From Gammaproteobacteria bacterium (lineage in GTDB: Bacteria; Pseudomonadota; Gammaproteobacteria; SZUA-229): DNA of 34,773 nt. The notes beneath the pieces were generated by a model that saw only the letters and a list, made by a program, of their open reading frames with translations, was not told where the DNA came from and searched no databases. Below, one piece after another: positions 6,230-14,235 of this stretch; position 1 is the first letter of the stretch; each line of letters opens with the position of its first letter. The position numbers and the translations under genes were made by a program. The stretch covers positions 1-34,773 of the forward strand of contig JAOULC010000032.1 in assembly GCA_029882215.1 (NCBI GenBank). Reading direction: 5' to 3'.

Positions 6230-8572
6230 ATGTCGATGAAGCTAGAAGATTACGAAGAGATACTTGTAGACGTTGCGCCTGAAATTCGTGATGTAATGGA
6301 ATCTACTTTTCAGGAAGCGTCACGTGTGATGTCGCCGCCAGGTTTGCAGGTGTATATGGACGGCGCGAAGACGTTATCAAATCTTGGCCGCGGTTCGGGT
6401 GTGGTCATTTCTTATCTGCAGGAAATGCCACTGGTGGCAAAAGAGTGTGGCGAAGATGTTATTGGTGACTGCTTAACAGCAGCGATGAAGCTTTCGTCAA
6501 TGACCTCAGGTGAAGTGGTGGCATTATTATTTTCCAGTATGCCGACGGCAGCACGCAATCTGGGTGATGCGGAGCTCTTTCGCGGTTACCTGACTTTAAT
6601 ACATCAGCTGGCATCAACCGCATCGCGCGGTGTGCGACCGATGTTAAATCACATTGATGAGCTGTTATCGAAATTAACACTCAGCGGTTTACGTCGCTGG
6701 GCAACTTTCGGTGCTCAGGCTTACCGCCGTGATTTTAATAATCTTACTTCTTATTTTAATCTTGAGTCAGCAGACAGTCGCGCGGTTTTGCAAAAAGAAC
6801 GCCGTGGCATTTTATTTATAAAAACCCAGCGTAAATTAAACTTTTATTTGCGTGCGCTCTGGGGGCGTGATTTCTTCCTGCGACCAACCGGCGCAGATTT
6901 TGCAGATTTTCGCCCGTTTATTGAACACCGTGTTTTACACCTGCCTGATGCGCTGGATGATTACGGTGATGTTGCCGGTTTAGAAGTTTACCGTGCAACG
7001 TCAGCGCATATGGCCGCGCACATGGCTTATTCAACAGCACCGATCTCGGCTGAGGGTCTGAGCCCCGCGCAAATGTTTTTTATCGGTCTGGTTGAAGATG
7101 CACGGATTGAATATAAAGCGATTTGTGACTTCCCCGGGCTGAAGAAACTCTGGCGTTCACTGATGGATGTGCCCGGCGAAGAGAAGGTTGAGCACCCGAG
7201 TATGCCACTGCTGGAAAAGTTTGCGATTATGCTGCTTGATAGCAGTGTCAGTTCAGATGATAACGAACTGAATGAAATCGCGGCAAAATTCCATGCTGAA
7301 ATTGCTGAAAGACAGGATGATAATAATTTTTGCTGGCATCTGGGACTCGACGTTTTTAATTTGTTTTCCACGCGTAAAGAAGTACCCAGCCTGCGAATTC
7401 TCGAGCGTATTGATATTCCCTACCGCGATGACAATCGTTACGTCTGGGAGTTTGAAGAATTCGACATGAATGCCGAGTTTGAGTACGTACCGGCCAGTCA
7501 GCGTCAGGTTCGTCGTCAGGTTAGTGTGATTGAAATGGCGAATGAAGTGGACTGTGAACTGGCAGGCGATGATGCGCAGGAAATCTGGACCTGTTCAACT
7601 AACATGCGTCCGTATGAAGATGACCTGACCGATGAGCAAGTCAGTTTTAATGACATGTGGGGCAAAGAACCGGTTTCTGATCCGTTCCATTATCAGGAAT
7701 GGGATTATCAGATTCAGTTGCACCGCCCTGACTGGACAACCGTTTATGAACGTCGTCAGCCACGAGGTCATGTCGAAGATATTCAGGCCATTATTGATGA
7801 ATACAAGCCGGTCGCTCACCGCATTAAACAGATTATTGATTTACTGACACCGGAGGGTGTGCAGCGCGTGCGCAACATGGAAGACGGTGATGAAGTCGAT
7901 ATCAATGCGGCGATCGATGCGATGATTGCAATACGTATGGGCGAGCAGCCTAATACCCGCATTACCATGCGTAATGTATTAAAAAATCGTGACCTGTCGG
8001 TGGTTGTTTTACTGGATTTGTCCGAGTCAACCAATGAGCCTATGAACGGTTCAGACAAAACCGTTTTACAGCTGACGCGTGAAGCGGCCACTTTAGTGGG
8101 TACAGCAATAGAAGGTATTGGTGATCCGTTTGCTATTCATGGTTTTGCCTCAGATGGTCGCCATGATGTTCAGTACTACCGCTTTAAAGATTTTCATCAG
8201 CACTTTGATGATGAAGCAAAGTCGCGGCTTGCCGGTATGAAAGGTGGTTTATCAACCAGAATGGGCGGTGCATTACGTCACGCCGGTCAGCACTTATTAA
8301 AGCAGCAGGAAAAGCGCAAATTAGTCCTGCTGGTGACCGATGGTGAACCGGCTGATATTGATGAGCGCGACCCACAGCATTTAAGGCATGATGCCAAAAA
8401 AGCGGTTGAAGAACTTTATAGTACCGGAGTGCTGACTTACTGTTTAACGCTTGATCCGAATGCTGATGATTACGTGAAAAGAATCTTTGGTGCTAATAAC
8501 TACACGGTCATCGACCATGTCGATAAGCTGCCTGAACAGCTGCCAACATTATTTGCGAGCTTAACCAGTTAA
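6230..8572 (+). CDS. cbbO: RuBisCO activase adaptor CbbO (vWA domain)
   Basis: The 780-residue protein has a long helical N-terminal part and a C-terminal von Willebrand A domain whose metal-ion-dependent adhesion site reads DLSES at 596-600, followed by the TDGEP motif near residue 704. CbbO bridges the CbbQ ring and RuBisCO, the vWA domain recognising an acidic surface on the large subunit. Size and position are as expected. Two in-frame ATGs (6230 and 6236) are possible starts; neither has a strong ribosome binding site. Local GC content is somewhat higher than in cbbL but there is no sign of recent transfer. Confidence 0.95.
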   Translation: MSMKLEDYEEILVDVAPEIRDVMESTFQEASRVMSPPGLQVYMDGAKTLSNLGRGSGVVISYLQEMPLVAKECGEDVIGDCLTAAMKLSSMTSGEVVALLFSSMPTAARNLGDAELFRGYLTLIHQLASTASRGVRPMLNHIDELLSKLTLSGLRRWATFGAQAYRRDFNNLTSYFNLESADSRAVLQKERRGILFIKTQRKLNFYLRALWGRDFFLRPTGADFADFRPFIEHRVLHLPDALDDYGDVAGLEVYRATSAHMAAHMAYSTAPISAEGLSPAQMFFIGLVEDARIEYKAICDFPGLKKLWRSLMDVPGEEKVEHPSMPLLEKFAIMLLDSSVSSDDNELNEIAAKFHAEIAERQDDNNFCWHLGLDVFNLFSTRKEVPSLRILERIDIPYRDDNRYVWEFEEFDMNAEFEYVPASQRQVRRQVSVIEMANEVDCELAGDDAQEIWTCSTNMRPYEDDLTDEQVSFNDMWGKEPVSDPFHYQEWDYQIQLHRPDWTTVYERRQPRGHVEDIQAIIDEYKPVAHRIKQIIDLLTPEGVQRVRNMEDGDEVDINAAIDAMIAIRMGEQPNTRITMRNVLKNRDLSVVVLLDLSESTNEPMNGSDKTVLQLTREAATLVGTAIEGIGDPFAIHGFASDGRHDVQYYRFKDFHQHFDDEAKSRLAGMKGGLSTRMGGALRHAGQHLLKQQEKRKLVLLVTDGEPADIDERDPQHLRHDAKKAVEELYSTGVLTYCLTLDPNADDYVKRIFGANNYTVIDHVDKLPEQLPTLFASLTS

Positions 8573-8581
8573 GGAATAAAC

Positions 8582-8932
8582 GTGAGCAGATTAGAAGGCG
8601 TGCCTTGCTACTCACGAGAGGACGCCGAAGTAGACGCAAAACTCTATAATCTGTGGCGCCGCGCAAAGCTGCATTTTAGCCTGCCAATGCGTCTGCCTTT
8701 GACGGGTTATCAGGGACTGGTTATGTTAGTTGAAGAGCATGCATGGGTTTGTGTAGACGAAACACAAAATGATATTCCGGTTCTGGCCTGGCTGGCGTTT
8801 GCAGATCAGAATCGTGATACGCTGCATCTGCCGGTAAAATGTCAGCTCAATTATTATCATCACGCCGCTTCCATAATACGTCAGCATACGCTTGAACTAA
8901 TGCAGCAAGAGCTGGAAAAGTGTTTTCACTAA
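8582..8932 (+). CDS. Uncharacterised 116-residue protein in the cbb operon
   Basis: I do not recognise the family. It starts with GTG nine bases after the cbbO stop, with AAGGA (8572-8576) as ribosome binding site, and so is almost certainly translated together with cbbO. The protein is soluble, with C9 near the N terminus, WVCVDE near residues 55-60 forming a likely beta strand, and a C-terminal helix rich in H, Q and E ending in CFH. The tight coupling suggests work linked to RuBisCO activation or to the aldolase that follows, but nothing in the sequence names a function. Confidence 0.8.
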   Translation: MSRLEGVPCYSREDAEVDAKLYNLWRRAKLHFSLPMRLPLTGYQGLVMLVEEHAWVCVDETQNDIPVLAWLAFADQNRDTLHLPVKCQLNYYHHAASIIRQHTLELMQQELEKCFH

Positions 8933-8981
8933 AAATTTAGTCTGAAAATAACGGACGTTAAACAGTCACGGGGATGTCAAA

Positions 8982-10226
8982 ATGGCACAAGTCAGCATGC
9001 GGGATATGCTTTATCACGCCTATGAAAATAATTATGCGGTCGGTGCATTTGATCTGGTCAGTCTTGATTTTCTCGAAGCTGTTATCGATGCGGCCGAGCG
9101 CTGCCGTGCGCCGGTTATTCTCAGTATCGCAGAACCTCATTTCACGCATTATGATTATGAACTGATGCTGCCAGCAGTCGAAGCAGCAGCCAGACGCGCC
9201 AGTGTACCGGTGGCGGTTCAGCTTGATCATGGTCACAGTATGCAGACCGCCATCAAAGCAATTGGCTTGGGCTGTAACGGTATCATGCTGGATGCATCTA
9301 ATCTTGAACTGCCGGATAATATAAAGCAAACCCGTAACGTGGTTGAAATGGCTAACAGTTGTGGCGTGCCGGTAACCGGAGAACTGGGTTATATTGCAGG
9401 TATTGAAGGTGAAGATGCCGAGCTACACCCCGGCGAGTCGGAGTACACCGTGCCTGCGGAAGCGAAAGCTTATGTTGAGCGTACCGGTGTGGATTGTTTA
9501 TCGGTTTCAATCGGTACCGTACAAGGGCGCATGCAGGGCCGGGCGAAACTGGATTTTCAGCGCCTTAAATTACTCAGGCAAGCCGTCAATATACCCTTAG
9601 TGATTCACGGTGGCAGTGGTTTGAATGAAGATCAGTTCCGCCGGCTGACGTCACTGGGTGTGGCACAAATCAACTATTTTACCGCCTTGTCTGATATCGC
9701 TGCAAAGAGCATGAGCGTGCAGATAAAGCAGAACCCTAAAGGCAGTTTTACCGAATTAAAAGCCGGTGTAAAAGAAGCGATCGGCACAGAAGTTGAGCGT
9801 TGTCTGCGCATGTGGGGCAGTGCCGGCCGTGCGGCTGAGGTCATTGCGCAGTGTGAGCCATGGTTGCCGGTTGAGCAGATTATTAGTTTCAACGCCGAGC
9901 ATGTCAGTGAACGGCAGGTCCATGCGATGATGGAAGAAGCGCGAAGAGTTCTTGCCGAAATTCCAGGTGTGCGGGAAGTCTTTAGCGGTGAAGCACTAAG
10001 AGAGGGTGCACCCTCTCAGTTTTGTCTGCGGCTGCGGTTTAGCAATAAAGCCGTCATCAGTTCCTGTCATCAGCATCCTGATTATCAGTCCTTTCTTAAC
10101 AATGTATTGCAACCGCTTACCGATGTGCAGTCCAGTATTGATTATCAGGACAGCCAAAATGCCTCACCAGTTGTGGTATTTGGCGGTGCACAAAAACCAC
10201 TGAAAATGACCGGCGGGATGGTTTGA
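8982..10226 (+). CDS. Class II (type B) aldolase fused to a C-terminal Dabb domain
   Basis: Residues 1 to about 290 are a class II ketose-bisphosphate aldolase of the fructose/tagatose type: LDHGHS (81-86), VTGELGYIAG (131-140), IGTVQGRMQG (177-186), VIHGGSG (207-213). Residues about 300-390 resemble a Dabb (dimeric alpha-beta barrel) domain, with IPGVREV and HPDYQSFLNNVLQPL as its typical signatures. By alignment to E. coli tagatose-bisphosphate aldolase (zinc ligands H83, H180, H208), H83 and H209 are kept but the middle ligand is Q181 (codon CAA at 9522-9524). The place at the end of the cbb operon fits cbbA, which makes FBP and SBP in the Calvin cycle. Whether it still binds zinc normally is open. 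GGGG at 8970-8973 gives a good ribosome binding site. Confidence 0.85.
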   Translation: MAQVSMRDMLYHAYENNYAVGAFDLVSLDFLEAVIDAAERCRAPVILSIAEPHFTHYDYELMLPAVEAAARRASVPVAVQLDHGHSMQTAIKAIGLGCNGIMLDASNLELPDNIKQTRNVVEMANSCGVPVTGELGYIAGIEGEDAELHPGESEYTVPAEAKAYVERTGVDCLSVSIGTVQGRMQGRAKLDFQRLKLLRQAVNIPLVIHGGSGLNEDQFRRLTSLGVAQINYFTALSDIAAKSMSVQIKQNPKGSFTELKAGVKEAIGTEVERCLRMWGSAGRAAEVIAQCEPWLPVEQIISFNAEHVSERQVHAMMEEARRVLAEIPGVREVFSGEALREGAPSQFCLRLRFSNKAVISSCHQHPDYQSFLNNVLQPLTDVQSSIDYQDSQNASPVVVFGGAQKPLKMTGGMV

Positions 10227-10285
10227 AAAGGCCCGTGCTTAAATAGCGGCTTATTACTGCAGTGATGAGCTGTTTGTAATATGAA

Positions 10286-10505
10286 TTAATGGGCATTTAT
10301 CCATGACGTTACCGCCTGCAACATTTCCTGTTCCTGCTCGTGTTCTGTAAAGCGGTGGTTAGCTCCGGAAATTAAAACCTGTGTGTAATTATCTGAAACC
10401 AGCTCAACTCTTGAGCTGGCGTGCTGTGCGTCTTTAGCATTGCCACCGTCTCCAAATAAATCCAGTACCGGACTGCTTGCGTTCTTAAGATTGTATTTTT
10501 CATTC
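10286..10505 (-). pseudogene. C-terminal remnant of an alpha/beta-hydrolase-like gene (DUF3530-like)
   Basis: Read on the minus strand, about 70 codons ending at the stop 10286-10288 resemble the tail of an alpha/beta hydrolase: SSPVLDLFGDGG (strand plus acid loop), then ISGANHRF with the usual catalytic His region, then a final helix ending SWINAH. Nothing upstream continues the family; past about 10505 the frame runs antisense through another gene remnant. I therefore call it a truncated gene. The exact family (DUF3530 or another hydrolase) is uncertain. Confidence 0.55.
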
Positions 10506-10506
10506 A

Positions 10507-10767
10507 GTATATGGCCGCTGTCCGGCTGGTATATCCACTCAGGATGAAGAGTTATCGAAACGGCTTGATCCGGTTGAAGCAGGTCATCGGCTGGCAAACT
10601 ATCTGCGGGTCCTTACCATGGAAGCACAAACACTGGCACGTGCTTGTGGCAAATCACATTTACATAATCTGGAGCCTGAGGATCTGGTGGCGCTAAATGT
10701 GGAAGCCGCTGCGATGGCACGAGTGCCTTTAGCCGGTACTCAGTGGATACCCGGTCAGGGTTATTGA
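10507..10767 (+). pseudogene. C-terminal remnant of a glutamate-synthase-like FMN protein
   Basis: In the frame ending at the TGA 10765-10767 the sequence reads CPAGISTQDEELSKRLDP, then ANYLRVLTMEAQTLARACGK, then LEPEDLVAL and a terminal GTQWIPGQGY. This is the conserved end of the glutamate synthase/FMN-binding family (COG0069), including its CP-G-TQ motif. The frame hits a stop at 10486-10488 and lacks the roughly 400 upstream residues of a complete protein, so the gene is broken. Its 5' edge abuts the remnant on the opposite strand. Confidence 0.8.
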
Positions 10768-10823
10768 TCATGAAAAATTGATAACTGGATATTTTTGTTA
10801 AGGGTTTAAAGTGTGCTGAAAAC

Positions 10824-11510
10824 CTATGGTGTTTGCCATACTTTGCCCTGCTGACTCTTGCAGTATTTTTTCATTAATTCGCTGACCTGCTGCGCAGCAC
10901 TGTGCAACATTTCATCGCTGGTGTCTTGATGGCCTTGCACAATGAACAGCGCGTCCAGATGCTTGCGAGTTAAGCAGGTGTGAGCGGACTGTCTGAATTC
11001 CATGCGGCAAAGTACCTGGTTTTTATCATCCAGATAAGCGTATTCACCCGCCGGTAATATACGCTCTTCTTTGCTGCCTAAAGGGTGAAAACATTCGTTA
11101 CCCTGCGTGATATCCAGACGGATGTCACCGCTTAAAGTTGAGAGGTCATGTGCGCCTATTGATAGTCCTGTGGTGAGAGAAACAAGGTTGTAGATATCAA
11201 CTGCTGTGCTGACAGAAGATATTTCATTTTTACGTAAGAACTGATCACGTAGCGCTAGCGGAGAGGGCGGGAAGCGGCGAACAGAGCGTCCCACTGCTTC
11301 GCGTAAAGTATAATAACCTGAAATACACTGATCAATGGTTGTCTTATTGTTGTTAGCTTGTGTGTAATATTGATTACGAAGTGAATTGATGTGCTGCGGG
11401 TCGCTAGTGTTATCCAGTCCGTGCTCGATCCAGCTTACTGTTCTAACACCCAGTTTAGTGATGTTATCAGATTGATAAAAATTTATATCCGAATGCCTCG
11501 TTAGTTGCAT
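10824..11510 (-). CDS. B3/B4 tRNA-binding domain protein
   Basis: The 228-residue protein matches free-standing B3/B4 domain proteins (COG3382), which resemble the editing region of the phenylalanyl-tRNA synthetase beta chain. Key stretches are LREAVGRSVRRFPPSP near residue 69, VDIYNLVSLTTGLSIGAHDL near 104 and RRK-like HTCLTRKHLDALFIVQGH near 176. Such proteins may clear mischarged tRNA or act in amino-acid metabolism; the substrate is unknown. It is convergent with the remnant at 10507-10767. The ribosome binding site is weak. Confidence 0.8.
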   Translation of the reverse strand: MQLTRHSDINFYQSDNITKLGVRTVSWIEHGLDNTSDPQHINSLRNQYYTQANNNKTTIDQCISGYYTLREAVGRSVRRFPPSPLALRDQFLRKNEISSVSTAVDIYNLVSLTTGLSIGAHDLSTLSGDIRLDITQGNECFHPLGSKEERILPAGEYAYLDDKNQVLCRMEFRQSAHTCLTRKHLDALFIVQGHQDTSDEMLHSAAQQVSELMKKYCKSQQGKVWQTP

Positions 11511-11647
11511 ATTTATTTCTGTGCAGGTAATTATAAATATTTATAGTATGAAGCTTTCATACAGGTAACTCAATCAAATAAGAAAGATAAAATGCTGACG
11601 ATAGTGAAAATTACAGATCTTAAATTGAAAAACTTTAAGAGTTAAGT

Positions 11648-12064
11648 ATGGAAATAGAATATAAAGTAAATGCAGTGATATCAGTCGGGCAGTTTATTGA
11701 TCTGTTATCAGTTTCTGGTCTGGGAATGCGCCGGCCAATTGACGACTTAAAGTGTATGAAAGGTATGCTGGATAATAGCAATCTGATAGTTACAGCTTGG
11801 TGTGGCGGGGCGCTGATAGGCATTGCCCGTTCGGTGACAGATTTCAATTTCGCCTGTTACCTTTCAGATCTCGCGGTGGATAAATATTATCAGAAATGCG
11901 GAGTCGGAAAAAAATTGCTAACAATTACAAAAGAACAGCTGGGAAATAAATGCAAATTAATACTGCTGGCTGCTCCGGCAGCAAAATCATATTATGAATA
12001 CATTGGTTTTAAAAACAATGAATGTTGCTGGGTGCTTAGTGGTGATCAATTTATTGGAAAGTAA
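11648..12064 (+). CDS. GNAT family N-acetyltransferase
   Basis: A 138-residue single-domain protein with the GNAT fold signatures: LIVTAWCGGALIGIARSVTD (strands 2-4), SDLAVDKYYQKCGVGKKLL with the acetyl-CoA binding Q-K-C-G-V-G motif, and SYYEYIGFK near the end. The acceptor substrate cannot be read from sequence. TAAGAG (11636-11641) precedes the ATG at a suitable distance. Confidence 0.85.
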   Translation: MEIEYKVNAVISVGQFIDLLSVSGLGMRRPIDDLKCMKGMLDNSNLIVTAWCGGALIGIARSVTDFNFACYLSDLAVDKYYQKCGVGKKLLTITKEQLGNKCKLILLAAPAAKSYYEYIGFKNNECCWVLSGDQFIGK

Positions 12065-12106
12065 AATGATGGTTGTGCATAAATTTTGATGATCAGCGCG
12101 GGGTTA

Positions 12107-12736
12107 TTAATTTTCTTTCTGAAAACGGTAATAGGTGAATACCTGCTCAGTGTTGCCGGGTGTTATGTGAGTTTCATTCTTTTCATCAATAAAACGAAAT
12201 GGCTTACCGAGTTCATTTTGTAATTTACTTCTGTCATATTGCACAATTTCAAGGCCGCTACACATGGTAGGGCCGCCAATGGAAAAGGCAGCCAGAATCA
12301 GATAGCCACCTGGTTTTAATGAAGTGGTTAGGTTGTCGATGTATTTTTTTCGATCAGAAGCCGCGGTTAAAAAGTGAAAGACTGCCCGGTCATGCCACAA
12401 AGAAAACTGCTGAGCCGGTGAAAACTCGGTGATGTCGGCCGTTATCCATTCAATCTCGCCTGCTTTGTTAGTCAGACGATCTCTGGCATGCTGTAAGGCG
12501 TTGTCGGAAATATCCAGTACGCTGATCTGTTGGTAACCCAGCTCGCAGAGCTTGTCGACGAGCAATGAGGCACCACCGCCGATATCGATAATTGCGTCAT
12601 TTTTATTCAGGCTGCAGTTTTTAATCAGCTTTAACGACAAGCCCGGTTCAGACTGATACCAGCTGACTTCAAGCGGCGATTTAGCCTGATAGATTTTTTC
12701 CCAGTGATCTTTTGATTTTGTCATGATCTGAATCAT
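12107..12736 (-). CDS. Class I SAM-dependent methyltransferase
   Basis: The N terminus DHWEKIYQAKSPLEVSWYQ is typical of small methyltransferases of the UbiE/thiopurine-like group; motif I is IIDIGGGAS around residues 49-57, followed by VLDIS (motif II) and LKPGGYLILAAF. The 209-residue length fits. The first ATG (12736) and one four codons later (12724) are both possible starts, and the shorter form matches the usual start of the family better; neither has a clear ribosome binding site. Members methylate small molecules, including thiols and chalcogen compounds; the substrate here is unknown, though the neighbour diverging from it is sqr. Confidence 0.85.
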   Translation of the reverse strand: MIQIMTKSKDHWEKIYQAKSPLEVSWYQSEPGLSLKLIKNCSLNKNDAIIDIGGGASLLVDKLCELGYQQISVLDISDNALQHARDRLTNKAGEIEWITADITEFSPAQQFSLWHDRAVFHFLTAASDRKKYIDNLTTSLKPGGYLILAAFSIGGPTMCSGLEIVQYDRSKLQNELGKPFRFIDEKNETHITPGNTEQVFTYYRFQKEN

Positions 12737-12759
12737 GCAATGTTTTGAGTAATCGAGTG

Positions 12760-12773
12760 ATGATAAGTATCAA
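12760..12773. promoter_or_regulatory. FNR/ANR-like box upstream of sqr
   Basis: ATGAT-AAGT-ATCAA matches the FNR consensus TTGAT-N4-ATCAA at 9 of 10 bases. Its centre lies about 75 bp upstream of the predicted sigma54 start of sqr. It is placed too close to the methyltransferase start to activate that gene. The region is AT-rich, so chance is a real possibility. Confidence 0.35.
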
Positions 12774-12815
12774 TTAAATCAATTAAAGTATCATTCATTA
12801 ATGATTAATTAATAC

Positions 12816-12831
12816 TGGCATGAATTGTGAT
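12816..12831 (+). promoter_or_regulatory. Sigma54-type promoter of sqr
   Basis: TGGCATGAATTGTGAT fits the -24/-12 consensus TGGCACG-N4-TTGCW: six of seven bases in the -24 element, the invariant GG, and exact spacing, but GA in place of the -12 GC. The start would be near 12841, giving a leader of about 39 nt. The copy before the peptide gene (15721-15736) shares TGGCATGAA and matches better. Confidence 0.6.
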
Positions 12832-12879
12832 GATAAATATGGACGAAGTCAAAATCATTAATCAAAAGAGGAAAATATA

Positions 12880-14151
12880 ATGGCTCATGTTGTGATTATC
12901 GGTGCCAGTACGGGGGGTATGCCGGCCGCATATGAAATTAAAGAAGTGCTGGGTAAAGGTCATGAAGTAACTGTGATTTCGAATACGGATACGTTTCATT
13001 TTGTGCCGTCTAATCCCTGGGTAGCGGTTGGCTGGCGTGAGCGTAAAGACGTTGCCTTTGAAATTGCACCGCGGCTAGAGAAAAAGAAAATAAATTTTAT
13101 CTGTAAGGCTGCTGAGACGATTCTGCCGGATGAGAGCAAAGTAATTCTGGCTGGCGGTGAAGAAGTGAATTACGACTATCTGGTGATCGCAACCGGTCCA
13201 CGACTGGCTTTTGAAGAGGTGGAAGGTCTGGGGCCTGACGGCTATACACATTCGGTGTGTTCACTGGAGCATGCCGAGAGCGCTTATGGTGCATGGCAGA
13301 ATTTTATAGAAAACCCGGGTCCTATTGTTGTTGGCGCGGCGCCTTTTGCATCGTGTTTTGGGCCGGCTTATGAGTTTGCCTTTATTATGGATACAGACCT
13401 GAGACGTCGTAAAATTCGTAACAAAGTGCCAATAACATTTGTCTCAGCAGAACCGTATATCGGTCATCTTGGTCTGGGTGGTGTGGGTGACTCTAAAGGA
13501 TTATTAGAGTCTGAAATGCGCAATCATGATATTAAGTGGATCACTAACGCCAAAATTACTAAATGTGAAGAAGGCAAAATGATGGTCGACGAGCTGGATG
13601 ATAAAGGTGAGCTTTATAAGCAGCATGAACTGGAGCATAAATACGCGATGATTTTACCTGCTTTTAAAGGGGTGGACGTGGTTATGAAGGTTGGAGAAGA
13701 CCTGGTGAATCCGCGTGGTTTTGTGAAGGTTGACGAGTTCCAGCGTAATCCGAAATGGAAAAATATTTACGCACTGGGGGTTTGTATTGCGATACCGCCT
13801 GTTGAGGCGACACCGGTGCCTACCGGTGCACCTAAGACCGGCTATATGATTGAGTCAATGGTGGAAGCGGTTAAATTTAATATCAAAAATGACATGATGG
13901 GCTATGCACCTGAGCATCGCCCCACCTGGAATGCGATTTGTCTGGCAGATATGGGTGATACCGGTGCTGCTTTTGTGGCAATGCCGCAAATTCCGCCGCG
14001 TAATACGGCCTGGATGAAAAAAGGGAAATGGGTGCATCTGGCAAAAATTGCCTTTGAAAAATACTTTATCCGCAAGATGAAGAGCGGAAACTCAGAGCCA
14101 GTTTATGAAAAGTATATTCTTAAAGCACTGGGAATCGGCAAAATAAAATAA
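12880..14151 (+). CDS. sqr: Sulfide:quinone oxidoreductase
   Basis: A 423-residue flavoprotein closely resembling the Acidithiobacillus ferrooxidans SQR. It oxidises sulfide to sulfane sulfur/polysulfide and reduces membrane quinone. The N-terminal FAD-binding motif reads VVIIGASTGG, followed by FVPSNPWVAVGW around 41-52. All three redox cysteines are present: C127 (SVCSLEH), C159 (ASCFGPAYEF) and C354 (AICLADMG). VPTGAPKTGYMIESM around 313-327 is the second FAD/quinone region, and the C terminus VHLAKIAFEKYFIRKMK is amphipathic, as expected for monotopic membrane attachment. AGAGGA precedes the ATG. It is followed by its probable activator gene. Confidence 0.95.
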   Translation: MAHVVIIGASTGGMPAAYEIKEVLGKGHEVTVISNTDTFHFVPSNPWVAVGWRERKDVAFEIAPRLEKKKINFICKAAETILPDESKVILAGGEEVNYDYLVIATGPRLAFEEVEGLGPDGYTHSVCSLEHAESAYGAWQNFIENPGPIVVGAAPFASCFGPAYEFAFIMDTDLRRRKIRNKVPITFVSAEPYIGHLGLGGVGDSKGLLESEMRNHDIKWITNAKITKCEEGKMMVDELDDKGELYKQHELEHKYAMILPAFKGVDVVMKVGEDLVNPRGFVKVDEFQRNPKWKNIYALGVCIAIPPVEATPVPTGAPKTGYMIESMVEAVKFNIKNDMMGYAPEHRPTWNAICLADMGDTGAAFVAMPQIPPRNTAWMKKGKWVHLAKIAFEKYFIRKMKSGNSEPVYEKYILKALGIGKIK

Positions 14152-14184
14152 TCAGTCTTGTTATGACAGAAATAACCTGACATT

Positions 14185-14218
14185 ATGACATGACTGACGC
14201 CGATGTCAGTTATGTCAT
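14185..14218. promoter_or_regulatory. Inverted repeat between sqr and the activator gene
   Basis: ATGACATGACTGAC (14185-14198) faces GTCAGTTATGTCAT (14205-14218), 13 of 14 Watson-Crick pairs plus one wobble, around a 6-nt loop. TTATGACA also occurs directly upstream at 14161-14168 and 14183-14190, so the motif is repeated. There is no U-tract, which argues for a protein-binding site, perhaps for autoregulation, over a simple terminator; it could still act as an RNA stabiliser for sqr. Confidence 0.55.
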
Positions 14219-14235
14219 GTTAGGCGGGGCGTTTT

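Noticed and set aside
10511-10696. 61-codon plus-strand frame
   Set aside because: Out of frame with the clear glutamate-synthase-like tail in the same DNA.
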